DNA of 64,000 nt from Candidatus Rifleibacteriota bacterium. Lineage in GTDB: Bacteria; Muiribacteriota; Ozemobacteria; Ozemobacterales; Ozemobacteraceae. This document shows positions 23,111 to 33,136 of the stretch, in pieces (within the stretch, counting starts at the first letter, position 1; each line of letters starts with the position of its first letter). The translations under genes were made by a program, and so were the position numbers. The stretch covers positions 1 through 64,000 of the forward strand of contig JAHISQ010000173.1 in NCBI GenBank assembly GCA_018818125.1. The letters are read 5' to 3'. The notes beneath the pieces were generated by a model. That model did not search any database and had not been told where the DNA came from. It saw only the letters and a program-made list of their open reading frames with translations.

Positions 23111-24757
23111 TTATAAGCCCTGATAGTTGTCGGCAAAAACCGCATCGTCAGAAAATACCTGACGCAGCTGCATGTTAATTTCCTGATCCGGCTCTGCGCT
23201 GATGTGGGCTATTTCGTGCGCTTCCATAAAATCCCGGGCAAATACCGAAATCTGATGAAAGCCAGGTCTTACACCCTTAAGAGCAAAACAACCATCAGCG
23301 GAAGTTCTGGTCGCCCGGTTGCCAATTTTCACCAGAGCCTTGCCGACTGGATTGCCATTATTCAGATTGGTTACAGTGCCATGACAGCTGGCAAACACCG
23401 GCTTTAGCGACAGAATTAGCGGACCATTCCGGTATCCGGCTCTATGTCGAATTTTCAATGCCTCATAATTTTCCGTATAAGCTGTTAAATCGACAACTGT
23501 ACGGGGTATTGCTGCAAAGCTGAAGAATCCGTCCTTATCTGCTGTATACTGCTTGGTCGCTGTTATTATTACTGCACCTTTAAGGGGCTCACCATTCAGA
23601 GCATCAACCACTCTGCCCTGATAGGTCGTGAGCATAGAATCTTTACTCATTTCGTCAAGTCCCTCATCTGCGAGGGCTTTATCTGTTCGACTAATCGTTA
23701 CTACCGGATCCGGAATAATTTGTGCCTGTTCAGGCTTAGCAACGCGTACAACTTTGTCGGTATTTTCGCGCATCCATAGATCATTTGAATGCTTATGCTG
23801 ATTACGCTCTTTTATCTGAGACAACCGCGTTCTAATTCTTTCTCTCTCTTCATCAGAGTCATTCTTCGAATCACTATTCTGAGCCAACAGTCGTTTGTTC
23901 GCAAAATCAGCATAGTTCCTTTGTAGCTTTATCATGCCTATAGAAGGATTGTTTGCTTTGATCAGCATTGGTCCAGCTTCACGATATGACGAATTGCGAA
24001 AGAAAATCGAGCCTGCTTTGCCGGTCGTGAAGTCTGGCTCTATCAGCCCATCTTTACCGATCTGATACCAGTCACGACGGTTGAACGAGTAGTTCCACTC
24101 CTCTACTTTAAGCTTATGTATCGCGCCTTTAGGATACAACCGCGCCACTTTCCCATCAAAATTCATTATCAGAAGATTGCTGCCAAAGTAGTCAATAAAA
24201 GCGCTGCCGATGCTTCTCAATTCTTTTGTTTTCATGATCATATCCGGGATCAGGCACCCACTCTTGAACTGCTCCAACGCACCGATACCAGCCAGTCCCG
24301 GCAAAAATTCACGCAGCCAATGTTCAGACACAATATCTTCCAACGTTGGCTCAATATCCAGAATCATTGGCGATTGAACCAGATCATCTTTGAGAGCCAG
24401 CAGCATACGACCAAAATAGAACAGTCCTTCGCCGCGAGTAACTGTTGAGTCTTCATTCCAGGAACCATCAGGAAGGCTACTAATAACACCTCGCGCAATC
24501 ATTCCACCAAGCCCCTGCGCGACACCATTCTCTTGCTTTTTGTTAGCAGCAACCGCTGTCGGCTTTAATACCGGCTCCAAAATACGCAAAACACGCCGCA
24601 TCTCACCCATAAGATCTTTTACTCTTACCTGATCGGTATTCTGCATTTCCTGGCGGCCGTCTGAAAAGCCAAGGAGTACCGCGACTAAAAAAACCGCCAG
24701 TGCAACACATACTTTGCGATGCTGGCTGATTAATGCTTTTATGTCAATTCCTATCAT
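23111..24757 (-). CDS. Membrane-anchored protein with two carboxypeptidase-regulatory-like domains
   Basis: A 548-aa protein. One N-terminal TM (about residues 15-30, VCVALAVFLVAVLLGFS) anchors a periplasmic part. Residues about 40-300 are not recognised; the C-terminal part has two beta-sandwich CarboxypepD-regulatory-like repeats (GRVVDALNGEPLKGAVI... near 378 and GTVTNLNNGNPVGKALVKI near 455). Its ATG overlaps the secretin stop by 14 bases, so it is made with the secretin and is a good candidate for an accessory or outer-membrane-facing partner of the machine. AAGGGTGAT precedes the start. Confidence 0.75.
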   Translation of the reverse strand: MIGIDIKALISQHRKVCVALAVFLVAVLLGFSDGRQEMQNTDQVRVKDLMGEMRRVLRILEPVLKPTAVAANKKQENGVAQGLGGMIARGVISSLPDGSWNEDSTVTRGEGLFYFGRMLLALKDDLVQSPMILDIEPTLEDIVSEHWLREFLPGLAGIGALEQFKSGCLIPDMIMKTKELRSIGSAFIDYFGSNLLIMNFDGKVARLYPKGAIHKLKVEEWNYSFNRRDWYQIGKDGLIEPDFTTGKAGSIFFRNSSYREAGPMLIKANNPSIGMIKLQRNYADFANKRLLAQNSDSKNDSDEERERIRTRLSQIKERNQHKHSNDLWMRENTDKVVRVAKPEQAQIIPDPVVTISRTDKALADEGLDEMSKDSMLTTYQGRVVDALNGEPLKGAVIITATKQYTADKDGFFSFAAIPRTVVDLTAYTENYEALKIRHRAGYRNGPLILSLKPVFASCHGTVTNLNNGNPVGKALVKIGNRATRTSADGCFALKGVRPGFHQISVFARDFMEAHEIAHISAEPDQEINMQLRQVFSDDAVFADNYQGL

Positions 24758-27053
24758 CAGGTATCACCCTTGAATTTCCTGCAACATTGTCGTTGTATCG
24801 TATAGCTGAATCTATACCACCTGACCCGACCAATGTCGGAGTTATCAGAATTACCATTTCGCTCTGTTCTTCGCGATTATCACGATGTTCAACCCTGCGC
24901 AAAAGATTACGCAACAATGGAATCTTACTTAACAGTGGGACTGGAGTTCGTTTCTTATCCGTTTTTTTTCGAATCAATCCACCGATTACAACAGTTTCCT
25001 TATCTTTTATTCTGACCATGGTCTTAATTGAGCGACGAGCAGTATGGGGATGACCTTCAACCAGTTTAATAAGCTCAGTCAGATCTACGTCTACCTGCAT
25101 ACTTATTTCATCATCTCTGTGTATGGTAGGTGTAACATTGAGTTTGATACCTATTTCAGAAGTTGTCCAGTTATCACTGGTTCTTGCTGCCAGCGAAGCA
25201 GACGCTATTGGCAGATACTCAGTCACTGTATTTTTTATCGGAATCTGTTCCGAGATATCAATTGAAGCTTCTTCTCTATCCATGCAGCGGATAGTAGGAT
25301 TTGCAAGTGTTTTAACATGCGAATTCTCGCTGAACCCGCGAAAAGTAGCAGGTACAACTATTGTCGACGCTTTGATGTTTCCAATATCGCTCACAGCAGC
25401 AGTCAAGTCGTTTGGAAATTGCAGTCCCATTTCGTCGAGATCACTGCGCAATATTTCGATCAGTTTAATATGAATAAGAGCCTGCCGGGTAGGCTCACGA
25501 TCAAGATTGCGTATGATGGTCATCGCCCTGCCAACCGAACTGGACGGCCCACTGACCAGAAGCATGTCAGTACGCTTATCATGAGCGATACGAACCTTAT
25601 CTGATTCGCCCAAAGCCTCATTCACCATAGTCATGAGTTCGTCTGACTTTGTATTCAGAGGATGAAAATATTCTCGCACCTGCCCTTCGCCAGCAGTAAG
25701 TAACTTGCTTTCTGTGCTTTTGATTATACTGAGCGCAACATCAACGGCCTCTTTATCGCCTGTCAAAATCATGTTTCCCAGATCTTCCTGAATAGCGACC
25801 CGACTGGAAATTTCAGCAGGCATTGCCTGTTCCAGCAATGTTTTCAGTTTGTCGAAAGGCACGTCAACTCTTACTACTCTTACCACTTTGCCTTCGAGAC
25901 CCCTGGCTTTTTCAACTGTCATTATCATCAACGTCTTATCGTCTATCAGCTTAACAGTAAGGGCATGAATCTTGAGCAACGTTTCAAATGCTCGCCTTAT
26001 ACTGGTTTTCTGCAGATAAATATCAACCGATCTATTCTTTATCTCATCTAAAGAGCTATCTAAAGCCACATTCAGTTCACCAATCTGCCCAAGCGCGCGC
26101 AAAACATCGCCCAAAGCCAGACTAGACAAATCTGCGCCCTCGACCGTGTCAGCATCAGAAATTCGTAGAATCGGGTTCTGGCGGCGACTCACCCATATAT
26201 CACCATCTTCGAGAGTAACCGCTGCACCAGCCTGAGCCGCAATCTTCTGCATTGCATCCATGAGGTCAGCCGCCGCGACATCCAATGAAACTCTTATTTC
26301 AAGCGGGTCGCGAAAATGCACGGTCTTTTTCATCTGTCTCGCCAGTTCAAATAGCAGGCCGCTTGCCACTGTATCATTTACGCGAATATGCAGGTCTTTA
26401 CTGTTTCCAGACAATAACAGGTCAGGCTCATTCCCGCCAAGAGCGCTGTTGTATGGTTCAGATTTCGGCTGTTCCTGCGGAGAGTCAGACGCCGGGTCAG
26501 ATTTGCCACTGATTGGAGATTTCTGTGCAATTTCAGGTTCTCTTGCCACAGGCGAAATCAACGAATAAGACGAACGCTGGTCATTCTCTGTCGCGACCTT
26601 TTCACCAAACAATACTTCAATAGTATTGCCAAGAGTTCTTACTTCCGCATCATAATTCCTGCGCATAAAAAATGTCGCACGCATAACCGGAGGCTCGCTG
26701 GAAATCTGATTTAAGCGCACGAGCTTAACCGGACCCTGTGGGAAATTCATCAAAAATGGATTCACATCAGCTGTCGCGCCCAGGATATCAAGATAAAATA
26801 GCGGCAGCGCCCCTTCGCGCGTAAGGATTGTCTCTACGCTCTGACTGAACGAGAGCATAAGCCTGCCCTGAGAAGCGACACTGTCTGGTTGTCCCGGTAC
26901 AAAGTCGATACGCAAAAATTTGCCGACCGGGCTTTGTCCATGGACATTCTTGATGCTGATCACTGCCAGAACAGATAAAAACAATAGCAGCACCGCCAGC
27001 CGCCAGACTGACCTGCCGTTTACCGCTTTGTTACTAAATTCATATATTTTCAC
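24744..27053 (-). CDS. Secretin, PilQ/GspD-like
   Basis: Outer-membrane secretin of 769 aa. A signal peptide (AVLLLFLSVLAVISIKNVHG) precedes an AMIN-like N-terminal region (about 40-150), a low-complexity linker, an STN/N0 domain (about 220-300), N1-type repeats (about 340-520) and the C-terminal secretin domain with VIGGLIRKKTDKKRTPVPLLSKIPLLRNLL. The AMIN-like region and order favour a PilQ-type secretin. It forms the exit pore for the pseudopilus system. GAGAGGTGTG precedes the ATG, divergent from the ATPase gene. Confidence 0.9.
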   Translation of the reverse strand: MKIYEFSNKAVNGRSVWRLAVLLLFLSVLAVISIKNVHGQSPVGKFLRIDFVPGQPDSVASQGRLMLSFSQSVETILTREGALPLFYLDILGATADVNPFLMNFPQGPVKLVRLNQISSEPPVMRATFFMRRNYDAEVRTLGNTIEVLFGEKVATENDQRSSYSLISPVAREPEIAQKSPISGKSDPASDSPQEQPKSEPYNSALGGNEPDLLLSGNSKDLHIRVNDTVASGLLFELARQMKKTVHFRDPLEIRVSLDVAAADLMDAMQKIAAQAGAAVTLEDGDIWVSRRQNPILRISDADTVEGADLSSLALGDVLRALGQIGELNVALDSSLDEIKNRSVDIYLQKTSIRRAFETLLKIHALTVKLIDDKTLMIMTVEKARGLEGKVVRVVRVDVPFDKLKTLLEQAMPAEISSRVAIQEDLGNMILTGDKEAVDVALSIIKSTESKLLTAGEGQVREYFHPLNTKSDELMTMVNEALGESDKVRIAHDKRTDMLLVSGPSSSVGRAMTIIRNLDREPTRQALIHIKLIEILRSDLDEMGLQFPNDLTAAVSDIGNIKASTIVVPATFRGFSENSHVKTLANPTIRCMDREEASIDISEQIPIKNTVTEYLPIASASLAARTSDNWTTSEIGIKLNVTPTIHRDDEISMQVDVDLTELIKLVEGHPHTARRSIKTMVRIKDKETVVIGGLIRKKTDKKRTPVPLLSKIPLLRNLLRRVEHRDNREEQSEMVILITPTLVGSGGIDSAIRYNDNVAGNSRVIPDDRN

Positions 27054-27135
27054 ACCTCTCTATTCGGCAGGAGCTGCAATTTATTTCACTATTTTCAACT
27101 GATAATTTAACTCGCCGATCTGCCGATGTATTGTC

Positions 27136-27141
27136 TATAAT
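27136..27141 (+). promoter_or_regulatory. -10 box upstream of the assembly operon
   Basis: A perfect TATAAT, 34 bases before the ATG at 27175. No convincing -35 hexamer at 16-18 bases, so the promoter may need an activator or be weak. Confidence 0.35.
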
Positions 27142-27174
27142 ATCTCTGATCTACACTGAATAAACGGGAACATC

Positions 27175-28908
27175 ATGGCCAGATTAATTGCTGCTACCGC
27201 TCTTAAACGTCCACTCGATCTGATTGTCGAGGAGAAAAAACTGCTCGATCCACAGACTGTCGCCGACCTCAGAAAACAGGCTTCAGAAATCGGCATATCA
27301 TTCGAGGAAATTCTACTTGCAAGCTCAGGGCTGACAGACGATACGATCTTTCCTGTGATTGCCGAATCATACGGCCTGGATTACGACGTGATGACACCCC
27401 CGCTGGCCCTCTCTGACTTGTCAGAGAGGCTTGCAACAATATGCAGTAAAGAGAAAATTATTGTGATTGACCAAAACGAGAAGGATCTACTGGTCGCAAC
27501 AGCTCACCCAGCCAAAATACGAAGTCTGAAGCCGCTTCTGGCGGCGCTAGGCTTCAGCACCAGCTTTGTGGTCACACTTCCTGCTCGAATCGAAAGTTTT
27601 TTGCCGCAACAGCCAGTAGAAGAGCCAAAAAACGAACTATATTCAGGCATAAGTTCGCTTGCTTCAACCCTCAAGAGCAATGAATCCGGTGTTCGTCGGA
27701 GCGAAGACAAAATCAGCGACATTAACGCAACCTTCGATACGCCTTCTGTGGTTGAACTGGTTAACAAAATTATGATGCTGGCTGTCAATCAGAATTCAAG
27801 CGACATTCATGCAGAAACGACCCAAACCGGAGCAAGAATCAGATTCAGAATCGACGGCGTGCTGATAGACCGGCTTGAACTCGACACTCAAACCGCCGCA
27901 TCATTTATATCGCGCCTGCTCATCATGGCAAAACTCGACATAACCGAGAAGGTGATGCCACAGGATGGCAGCTTCAAAGTAATCTGCGATAATCGAGATG
28001 TTGAGTTTCGTATCGCCTGCATGCCCGGCATATTTGGGCAGAATATAGTTCTCAGACTGCTGTCCGGTGCTGAAGCGGTAAAGCTTGAACTCAGCAATAT
28101 CGGCATGCTCAACGATGAGCTGAGAATAATATCCAATACGACCAAGTTTCCGCATGGCATGGTTCTGGTAGCAGGCCCGACCGGAAGTGGTAAATCAACA
28201 ACTCTTTACGGCGTGCTCGAAGCGATCGCCGACCCGAAATTGAAATTCATCACGATCGAAGACCCGGTTGAACGCAGAATCAACGGTGTTCAGCAGATCC
28301 AGGTGCGCATCAACCGGAACGAACCTGAGCGCTCACTGACCTTTGCACGAGGCCTCAGAACCATTCTTCGCCTCGACCCCGATATAATTCTCATCGGCGA
28401 AATCCGTGATTCAGAAACGGCGCAAATCGCAATTCAGGCCAGTTTAACTGGTCATCTCGTGCTGTCTACCATTCATGCAAACTCCGCGGTTGAGACATTG
28501 CGACGACTCGAAAACATCGGGATAGATTTCCATCTGCTGATGAGCTCGCTCAATCTGGTTTTTGCCCAACGCCTGCTGCGTAAACTCTGTCCTGAGTGCA
28601 AAACCATGCGGCAGGCCAACGAAAAAGAAGCCCTGCTGCTCAAAGAACTTCGAGCCACAACAGTATACCAGCCCAAAGGCTGCCCAGCCTGCATGAATAT
28701 GGCCTATCGCGGCCGCACCGGCATATTCGAATTTCTGCAGATCAGCGAACCAATTCGCGATATGGTTGCTCAGCGAGGACTTACCGAAAGCATGCATTAC
28801 ATCCGTGAAAGCCGCCTGCGCACTCTGCTGGAATCAGCACTGATTAAAGTTGCCGCTGGCGAAAGTGATTTCTCTGAACTGGAAAGGGTTTGTGGTCCTT
28901 GCCTCTAA
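27175..28908 (+). CDS. gspE: GspE/PilB-type assembly ATPase
   Basis: Cytoplasmic hexameric ATPase that powers pseudopilus assembly, 577 aa. N-terminal MshEN/GspE_N domain (about 5-150), then the ATPase core with Walker A GPTGSGKSTT (about 334-343), Asp-box ITIEDPVE, Walker B DIILIGEIRD and His-box STIHAN. A zinc-binding four-Cys motif (CPEC near 476 and CPAC near 503) is intact. First gene of a seven-gene operon with overlapping or near-adjacent junctions, 27175-34465. No PilT-like retraction ATPase is present, which favours a secretion or assembly-only system. Confidence 0.93.
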   Translation: MARLIAATALKRPLDLIVEEKKLLDPQTVADLRKQASEIGISFEEILLASSGLTDDTIFPVIAESYGLDYDVMTPPLALSDLSERLATICSKEKIIVIDQNEKDLLVATAHPAKIRSLKPLLAALGFSTSFVVTLPARIESFLPQQPVEEPKNELYSGISSLASTLKSNESGVRRSEDKISDINATFDTPSVVELVNKIMMLAVNQNSSDIHAETTQTGARIRFRIDGVLIDRLELDTQTAASFISRLLIMAKLDITEKVMPQDGSFKVICDNRDVEFRIACMPGIFGQNIVLRLLSGAEAVKLELSNIGMLNDELRIISNTTKFPHGMVLVAGPTGSGKSTTLYGVLEAIADPKLKFITIEDPVERRINGVQQIQVRINRNEPERSLTFARGLRTILRLDPDIILIGEIRDSETAQIAIQASLTGHLVLSTIHANSAVETLRRLENIGIDFHLLMSSLNLVFAQRLLRKLCPECKTMRQANEKEALLLKELRATTVYQPKGCPACMNMAYRGRTGIFEFLQISEPIRDMVAQRGLTESMHYIRESRLRTLLESALIKVAAGESDFSELERVCGPCL

Positions 28909-30026
28909 TTGAAAACATAACTGAATGGCTTCTGACTGCCAACAAAACCTATGTACTCGAAATTGGCAGCAGCAATCTGAGGTGGGCTTACGGCGAGACT
29001 AACCGCCCAGAGCCATCGCTTCAGCAATTTCGCAGTTGCAGGTCGCCGGAAATGATGCTTTCAAGTCTTCAGGATCAGTATCAATTAGACAGCACAACAC
29101 TGTCAAAAATGCTCAAACCACTGGCAGATATTAAATACGGAATCGAAAAATATGCAACAGTAATTCTACCTGATCAGGCATTTCATTTTGGCTCGATCAG
29201 CGTTCCGGCAGCCGCCAGCAAGGCTAGCCTACTCCCCTTGCTCGAACGAGATGTGCAAAAGACGGCGTTTTTGCCCTGTAATTCATACGTTATTAAACAT
29301 GAGGCCAGCAAGAAAAGTGACGGCCGTTTAACGGTTCAGTATTGCGCGCTGCCTGCCCGCATCTTTGAGAGCATCAGCAAGGCTTGCGCACTGGCTGGAA
29401 TCATTCCGGTTTCAGTGCAGCCATCATTTACCGGTCTGTTCAGATTGTTAAATCGCCATCAGATCGCTAGCGAACATCCCTCTGTCTTTTTACACATCGG
29501 CAACGAAAGCGTCACCATGGGAGTCTACGAAAAAGCGGGCATGAGAGCAGTTAATCTTATTGAATTTGGCGTTTCTAATCTTTTAGATGCAGTCATGACA
29601 GGCATGGGAAGCAATGAAGACATTGCCTGGCAAACACTTTTCCACGAACCACTGCTGCTCGAAGATCCCAGCGCTTCAGCCGCACAAAAGGAGATTCCAG
29701 CGTTCAGTCTGGTAGAACCGATGTTAGCAGATTTCCTTCAGAAAATTTATGGACTGCTTCTGCTCTTTTCATCAGAACACCAGCAAGAGAGCGGCTATTC
29801 AAGAATTGTCATATCAGGCGGTGGCGCACTGCTGAAAAATCTTGACAGGCTGATCACTTTTAATCTTGGCATTCCGACTACCACAGTCAGCAGCGAACTG
29901 GAACACCTCAAAAAGCATCTCAATCTGCCCGCACGTGAAAAGCTTGAAACACTGGCGCCGATTCTTGGAAGTCTTATTCTGCAGCCAACACGAAGAGATC
30001 GTTTTGACAGGGTGATGGCAGCATGA
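28890..30026 (+). CDS. pilM: PilM/GspL-like actin-fold assembly protein
   Basis: A cytoplasmic actin/FtsA-fold protein of about 378 aa, like PilM or the cytoplasmic half of GspL. The N-terminal phosphate-loop strand is VLEIGSSNLRWAYGE, a central FLHIGNESVTMGVYE and a C-terminal VISGGGALLKNLD complete the ATP-fold motifs. It should couple the ATPase to the PilN/PilO pair. It starts inside the ATPase gene; TTG at 28890 is the first option, but TTG at 28899 has better spacing from AAAGGG, so the exact start is uncertain. Confidence 0.85.
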   Translation: MWSLPLIENITEWLLTANKTYVLEIGSSNLRWAYGETNRPEPSLQQFRSCRSPEMMLSSLQDQYQLDSTTLSKMLKPLADIKYGIEKYATVILPDQAFHFGSISVPAAASKASLLPLLERDVQKTAFLPCNSYVIKHEASKKSDGRLTVQYCALPARIFESISKACALAGIIPVSVQPSFTGLFRLLNRHQIASEHPSVFLHIGNESVTMGVYEKAGMRAVNLIEFGVSNLLDAVMTGMGSNEDIAWQTLFHEPLLLEDPSASAAQKEIPAFSLVEPMLADFLQKIYGLLLLFSSEHQQESGYSRIVISGGGALLKNLDRLITFNLGIPTTTVSSELEHLKKHLNLPAREKLETLAPILGSLILQPTRRDRFDRVMAA

Positions 30027-30613
30027 CAAACTCATTTGAATTTCTTCCTGCAGACGATCGCAGAATAAGAACACCAAAAATATCATTGGCAATATTTCTG
30101 CTCACGGCGTCGGCTTTTTTCGTCGGAACATTTGCCCTGCACAGCTATTCTGTAGGTCTCGAGAAAGCCTACCATGAAGCCAGCGGCCGTGTAGAAAAAG
30201 AAACAATTGGATTTATCAGCCATGCAGCACAGTTGTTGCCAAATGTTGCAGCAATAAACGACCTGAAAGAAAAGACCCAGTATCACAACCTGGAAATGGG
30301 CGACAAAACCAGCGTTTGGACAAAGCTTTTTAACGCTCTTGACGCAGTAATGCCTGAAGATTCTGTCATTCTCGCCATAGAAAACCCGAAAACCGGCAAG
30401 ATGTCTTTTGCTGCTACTGACCGACAGTTCAAAATCAGAATAGCACTCACCAGTATCGATGCTGCTAATGCAATCTATATGAAGCTCGCTGCGATTCCGG
30501 CAATCGAGTCATTAAATTTTACGCCGCGCGTCGAGAAACAACATCAGCCGCAACAAAGTCTTAATGTCGATCTTGAATTCACCTTTAACGAAACCTATGC
30601 AACTTCACCATAA
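30023..30613 (+). CDS. PilN-like inner-membrane assembly protein
   Basis: A 196-aa bitopic membrane protein: short cytoplasmic N-terminus with the conserved NSFEFLPADDRR (PilN proteins carry an N-terminal INLLP-like motif that binds PilM), one TM helix (about 22-42), a coiled coil and a ferredoxin-like periplasmic domain. The ATG overlaps the previous stop (ATGA). By position between PilM and a PilO-like protein, PilN is the most likely identity. Confidence 0.8.
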   Translation: MTNSFEFLPADDRRIRTPKISLAIFLLTASAFFVGTFALHSYSVGLEKAYHEASGRVEKETIGFISHAAQLLPNVAAINDLKEKTQYHNLEMGDKTSVWTKLFNALDAVMPEDSVILAIENPKTGKMSFAATDRQFKIRIALTSIDAANAIYMKLAAIPAIESLNFTPRVEKQHQPQQSLNVDLEFTFNETYATSP

Positions 30614-31160
30614 AAATACCATGCTGTTTATTCTGGCCTGGGCTGGCATACTTTTGCTGGCCGTATTTGGCATCTCCAGGCTACCTGGTGCATGGCAGGA
30701 AAGTTCGCGCTTATCAGAGTTATCTTCAAGGCTGAATAATAGTAAAGACCTTGAAAATCGCATGAACAGGTTTCTCGAAAACATAAAAACCCAAGCTGCT
30801 GGCATAATGACAGAGATTAGCAAAAGACAGAGTAAAATTGAAGCCACAACATTTAGTCGCTTAAATGCAGACGAGATCAGTGTTTTCATCGACGATCTAC
30901 CAAAACTTTTTGCCGATGCCGGAGTAACCGTAATAAACTTGGGTTATCGCGCCCGCGAAACAATAGAACAATTTATTGATCTGCCGTTCGATGCCCAAAT
31001 ACAGTGCGACTACACCAGCATGCGTCACCTGCTGCATGCGCTCGAAAAACACAGCGCCGGAATCAGAATTGAACAACTCGAATTCGTTAATCTCGATGAC
31101 GATCAACACCGCACACGCCTAAGGCTTCAGTGCAAGGTAAGGTTCAAAACTGTTGAATAA
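30597..31160 (+). CDS. PilO/GspM-like inner-membrane assembly protein
   Basis: A 187-aa bitopic protein with one N-terminal TM (about residues 10-29), a coiled coil (about 35-80) and a ferredoxin-like periplasmic domain near the C-terminus (FIDLPFDAQIQCDYTSMRHLLHALEKH is close to the PilO pattern of strand-helix-strand; quoted here only as the region around residues 125-150). The frame is open to 30564; I prefer the ATG at 30597, which overlaps PilN by 17 bases. ATG at 30621 is an alternative. Confidence 0.75.
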   Translation: MQLHHKNTMLFILAWAGILLLAVFGISRLPGAWQESSRLSELSSRLNNSKDLENRMNRFLENIKTQAAGIMTEISKRQSKIEATTFSRLNADEISVFIDDLPKLFADAGVTVINLGYRARETIEQFIDLPFDAQIQCDYTSMRHLLHALEKHSAGIRIEQLEFVNLDDDQHRTRLRLQCKVRFKTVE

Positions 31161-31917
31161 AAACGAGAATAATAACAAAAGGATAATTGCAGGTGCGGCA
31201 ATATTTGCAGTGCTGATCGGACTGAACCTGTTAGTGCGCTATTCGCGCAGTTCCCGATCAAATCCGCCAACCCCTGCAGCTTTAACAACGGCAATACCTT
31301 ACCCGGCCAGCATACCAACCACTTTGCCAACAACAGCAACGGCTACAGCACAGAGCCTACCCGACACAGAGTCTCTCATCCCTGGCAGCGAACAGCAGAT
31401 GCTGGCGCTAACTGGCAAACTTGAAGCATTAAAACAGGAACTGCAGTCTATTGAAAACCCCTTTGAACAGCCTGATCTGCGTGTTAATCTCCAGCTTGCC
31501 AATTACGACCGCTTTCGCTGGAAAATCCCAGTTATCGTGTCAACCGAGACAGTTTTATTGCCGCCCGAGCCTGAGATTGCAACAATCGCAAAAGCACTCG
31601 AAATTCTTGGGAGTTTCAGGGTACGTGGACGCAACAAGCTTCTGATAAGAGAAAACCAGAAGGTTTTTCTGGTAAATGAAGGCGAGGAAGCTATGCCAGA
31701 CAGTATCATCTTTGAAAGGCTCGCCACTGAGAGTTATATGGTATTTGACAGTGGTGGAGCAACCCATGATCTAAAGCTGAAACATCCGCAGGATGACGGA
31801 GTAGAAAAGGCAATCAATATTTTAACAGGAAAAAGAACGCAGCAGCCTTCTTTTGACATGCAGACAAGCGAACCAGCTACAAACTCAGAACACCTGCTGA
31901 ACACTGGCGGAAGGTAG
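31153..31917 (+). CDS. PilP/GspC-like periplasmic linker protein
   Basis: A 254-aa protein: one N-terminal TM (about 10-28), a Pro/Thr/Ala-rich linker (about 35-70), a short helix and a C-terminal beta domain (about 140-215, FRVRGRNKLLIRENQKVFLVNEG) that looks like the HR/PilP domain that touches the secretin. The start is TTG at 31153 inside TTGAATAA shared with the previous stop. Identification rests on topology and operon position more than on sequence. Confidence 0.65.
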   Translation: MNKNENNNKRIIAGAAIFAVLIGLNLLVRYSRSSRSNPPTPAALTTAIPYPASIPTTLPTTATATAQSLPDTESLIPGSEQQMLALTGKLEALKQELQSIENPFEQPDLRVNLQLANYDRFRWKIPVIVSTETVLLPPEPEIATIAKALEILGSFRVRGRNKLLIRENQKVFLVNEGEEAMPDSIIFERLATESYMVFDSGGATHDLKLKHPQDDGVEKAINILTGKRTQQPSFDMQTSEPATNSEHLLNTGGR

Positions 31918-31925
31918 AAAACGGC

Positions 31926-33131
31926 ATGAAAAACTTCAGAGTAAAAGTTCAAAATTCAGATGGCTCTTTGGATTTTGTAATGATCAACGCCGAAACGAAC
32001 CGCGAAGCGATGGATCTTGCCGAAGTTCGGGGTTACAATGCGGTTGAGGCAACAATTGAGACCAGCAAAACCAAATTTTTCTCAGGCCGGGTGCCAGATT
32101 CAGAGCTTTATCACTTCACCAGGCTATTTGCCACACTTACCCGTGCCGGCATACCAATTCTTGAGACGCTTGAACTGCTGGTAAATCGCATTGCCAATGC
32201 CAGTCTACGGGCTGCTCTGCAGGATATCGCCAGCAACATCAGCGACGGCACAGGTATCAGAGCTTCATTTGAGAAACACCCTTTGATATTTGAGCGTTCA
32301 TATCTTCAGCTGCTCGAAGTCGGCGAAGAATCTGGCAAACTCCCTCAGGTGCTTGAGCGACTCACCCTATTGTTACGCAAGCGTATTCAATTGCGCAGCA
32401 TGATTATCAAGGCTCTCACTTATCCAGTTCTGGTAATGGCTCTATCATTTGTCGTCGTTGTCGCAATTCTGGTTAAAATCGTACCCAGATTTAAAGATAT
32501 CTACGCGCGTTTTGGTGGTGAATTACCGGGAATTACAAAATTCACGCTCAGGTGCAGCGACCTTCTGGTCAATTACTTCCCCGTTTTCGCTGCAGTTATC
32601 ATACTGTTTGTGGCCATGCTGTATGCAGGCAAGCGCACTGCTGTTGGCAAGCGCATCTATGATCGACTGGTGTTGAGCTTGCCGCTGTTCGGGCAGATGT
32701 TTCATACCTATGAGATCGCAGGATTTTCAAAAAGCTTTTCGATGCTTGTGCATAGCGGCATTACCGTCACCAGCTCACTTGACCTGATCAGCCAGTCAGT
32801 TGATCGTATTCCCATAAAAAATGCCATTTATGAAGCAAACGAGCTGATCAGAACTGGCCGACCGATGGCCGAAAGCTTTGACAGTCAGCTGCCATGGTTG
32901 CCCGAGCTTCTCAATCGTATGGTTGCTGTTGGCGAACGCAGCGGGAATCTGCCAGAAATGCTCGAGCATGTGGCCGATTTTTACGAAGAAGAATTCAACA
33001 ATAAGGTTGAAACCCTGGCATCGCTGATTGAGCCAGTTTTGATCATATTTCTCGGTGTAATCATCGGCGGCATCGTGATATCGCTGTATCTGCCGATATT
33101 CGGCATGGCGCGCCTGATTTCGCAAAGGTAG
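31926..33131 (+). CDS. gspF: GspF/PilC-type inner-membrane platform protein
   Basis: Polytopic platform protein of 401 aa. Two tandem T2SSF helical domains (about 68-190 and 270-392), each starting with F-x-R-x-x-A-T/L-x-x-x-G (FTRLFATLTRAGIPILETLE and FSKSFSMLVHSGITVTSSLD), and three TM helices. The N-terminal extension of about 60 residues is usual for PilC/GspF. It interacts with the ATPase and recruits pseudopilins. It begins 9 bases after the PilP-like gene. Confidence 0.92.
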   Translation: MKNFRVKVQNSDGSLDFVMINAETNREAMDLAEVRGYNAVEATIETSKTKFFSGRVPDSELYHFTRLFATLTRAGIPILETLELLVNRIANASLRAALQDIASNISDGTGIRASFEKHPLIFERSYLQLLEVGEESGKLPQVLERLTLLLRKRIQLRSMIIKALTYPVLVMALSFVVVVAILVKIVPRFKDIYARFGGELPGITKFTLRCSDLLVNYFPVFAAVIILFVAMLYAGKRTAVGKRIYDRLVLSLPLFGQMFHTYEIAGFSKSFSMLVHSGITVTSSLDLISQSVDRIPIKNAIYEANELIRTGRPMAESFDSQLPWLPELLNRMVAVGERSGNLPEMLEHVADFYEEEFNNKVETLASLIEPVLIIFLGVIIGGIVISLYLPIFGMARLISQR

Positions 33132-33136
33132 TTCAA

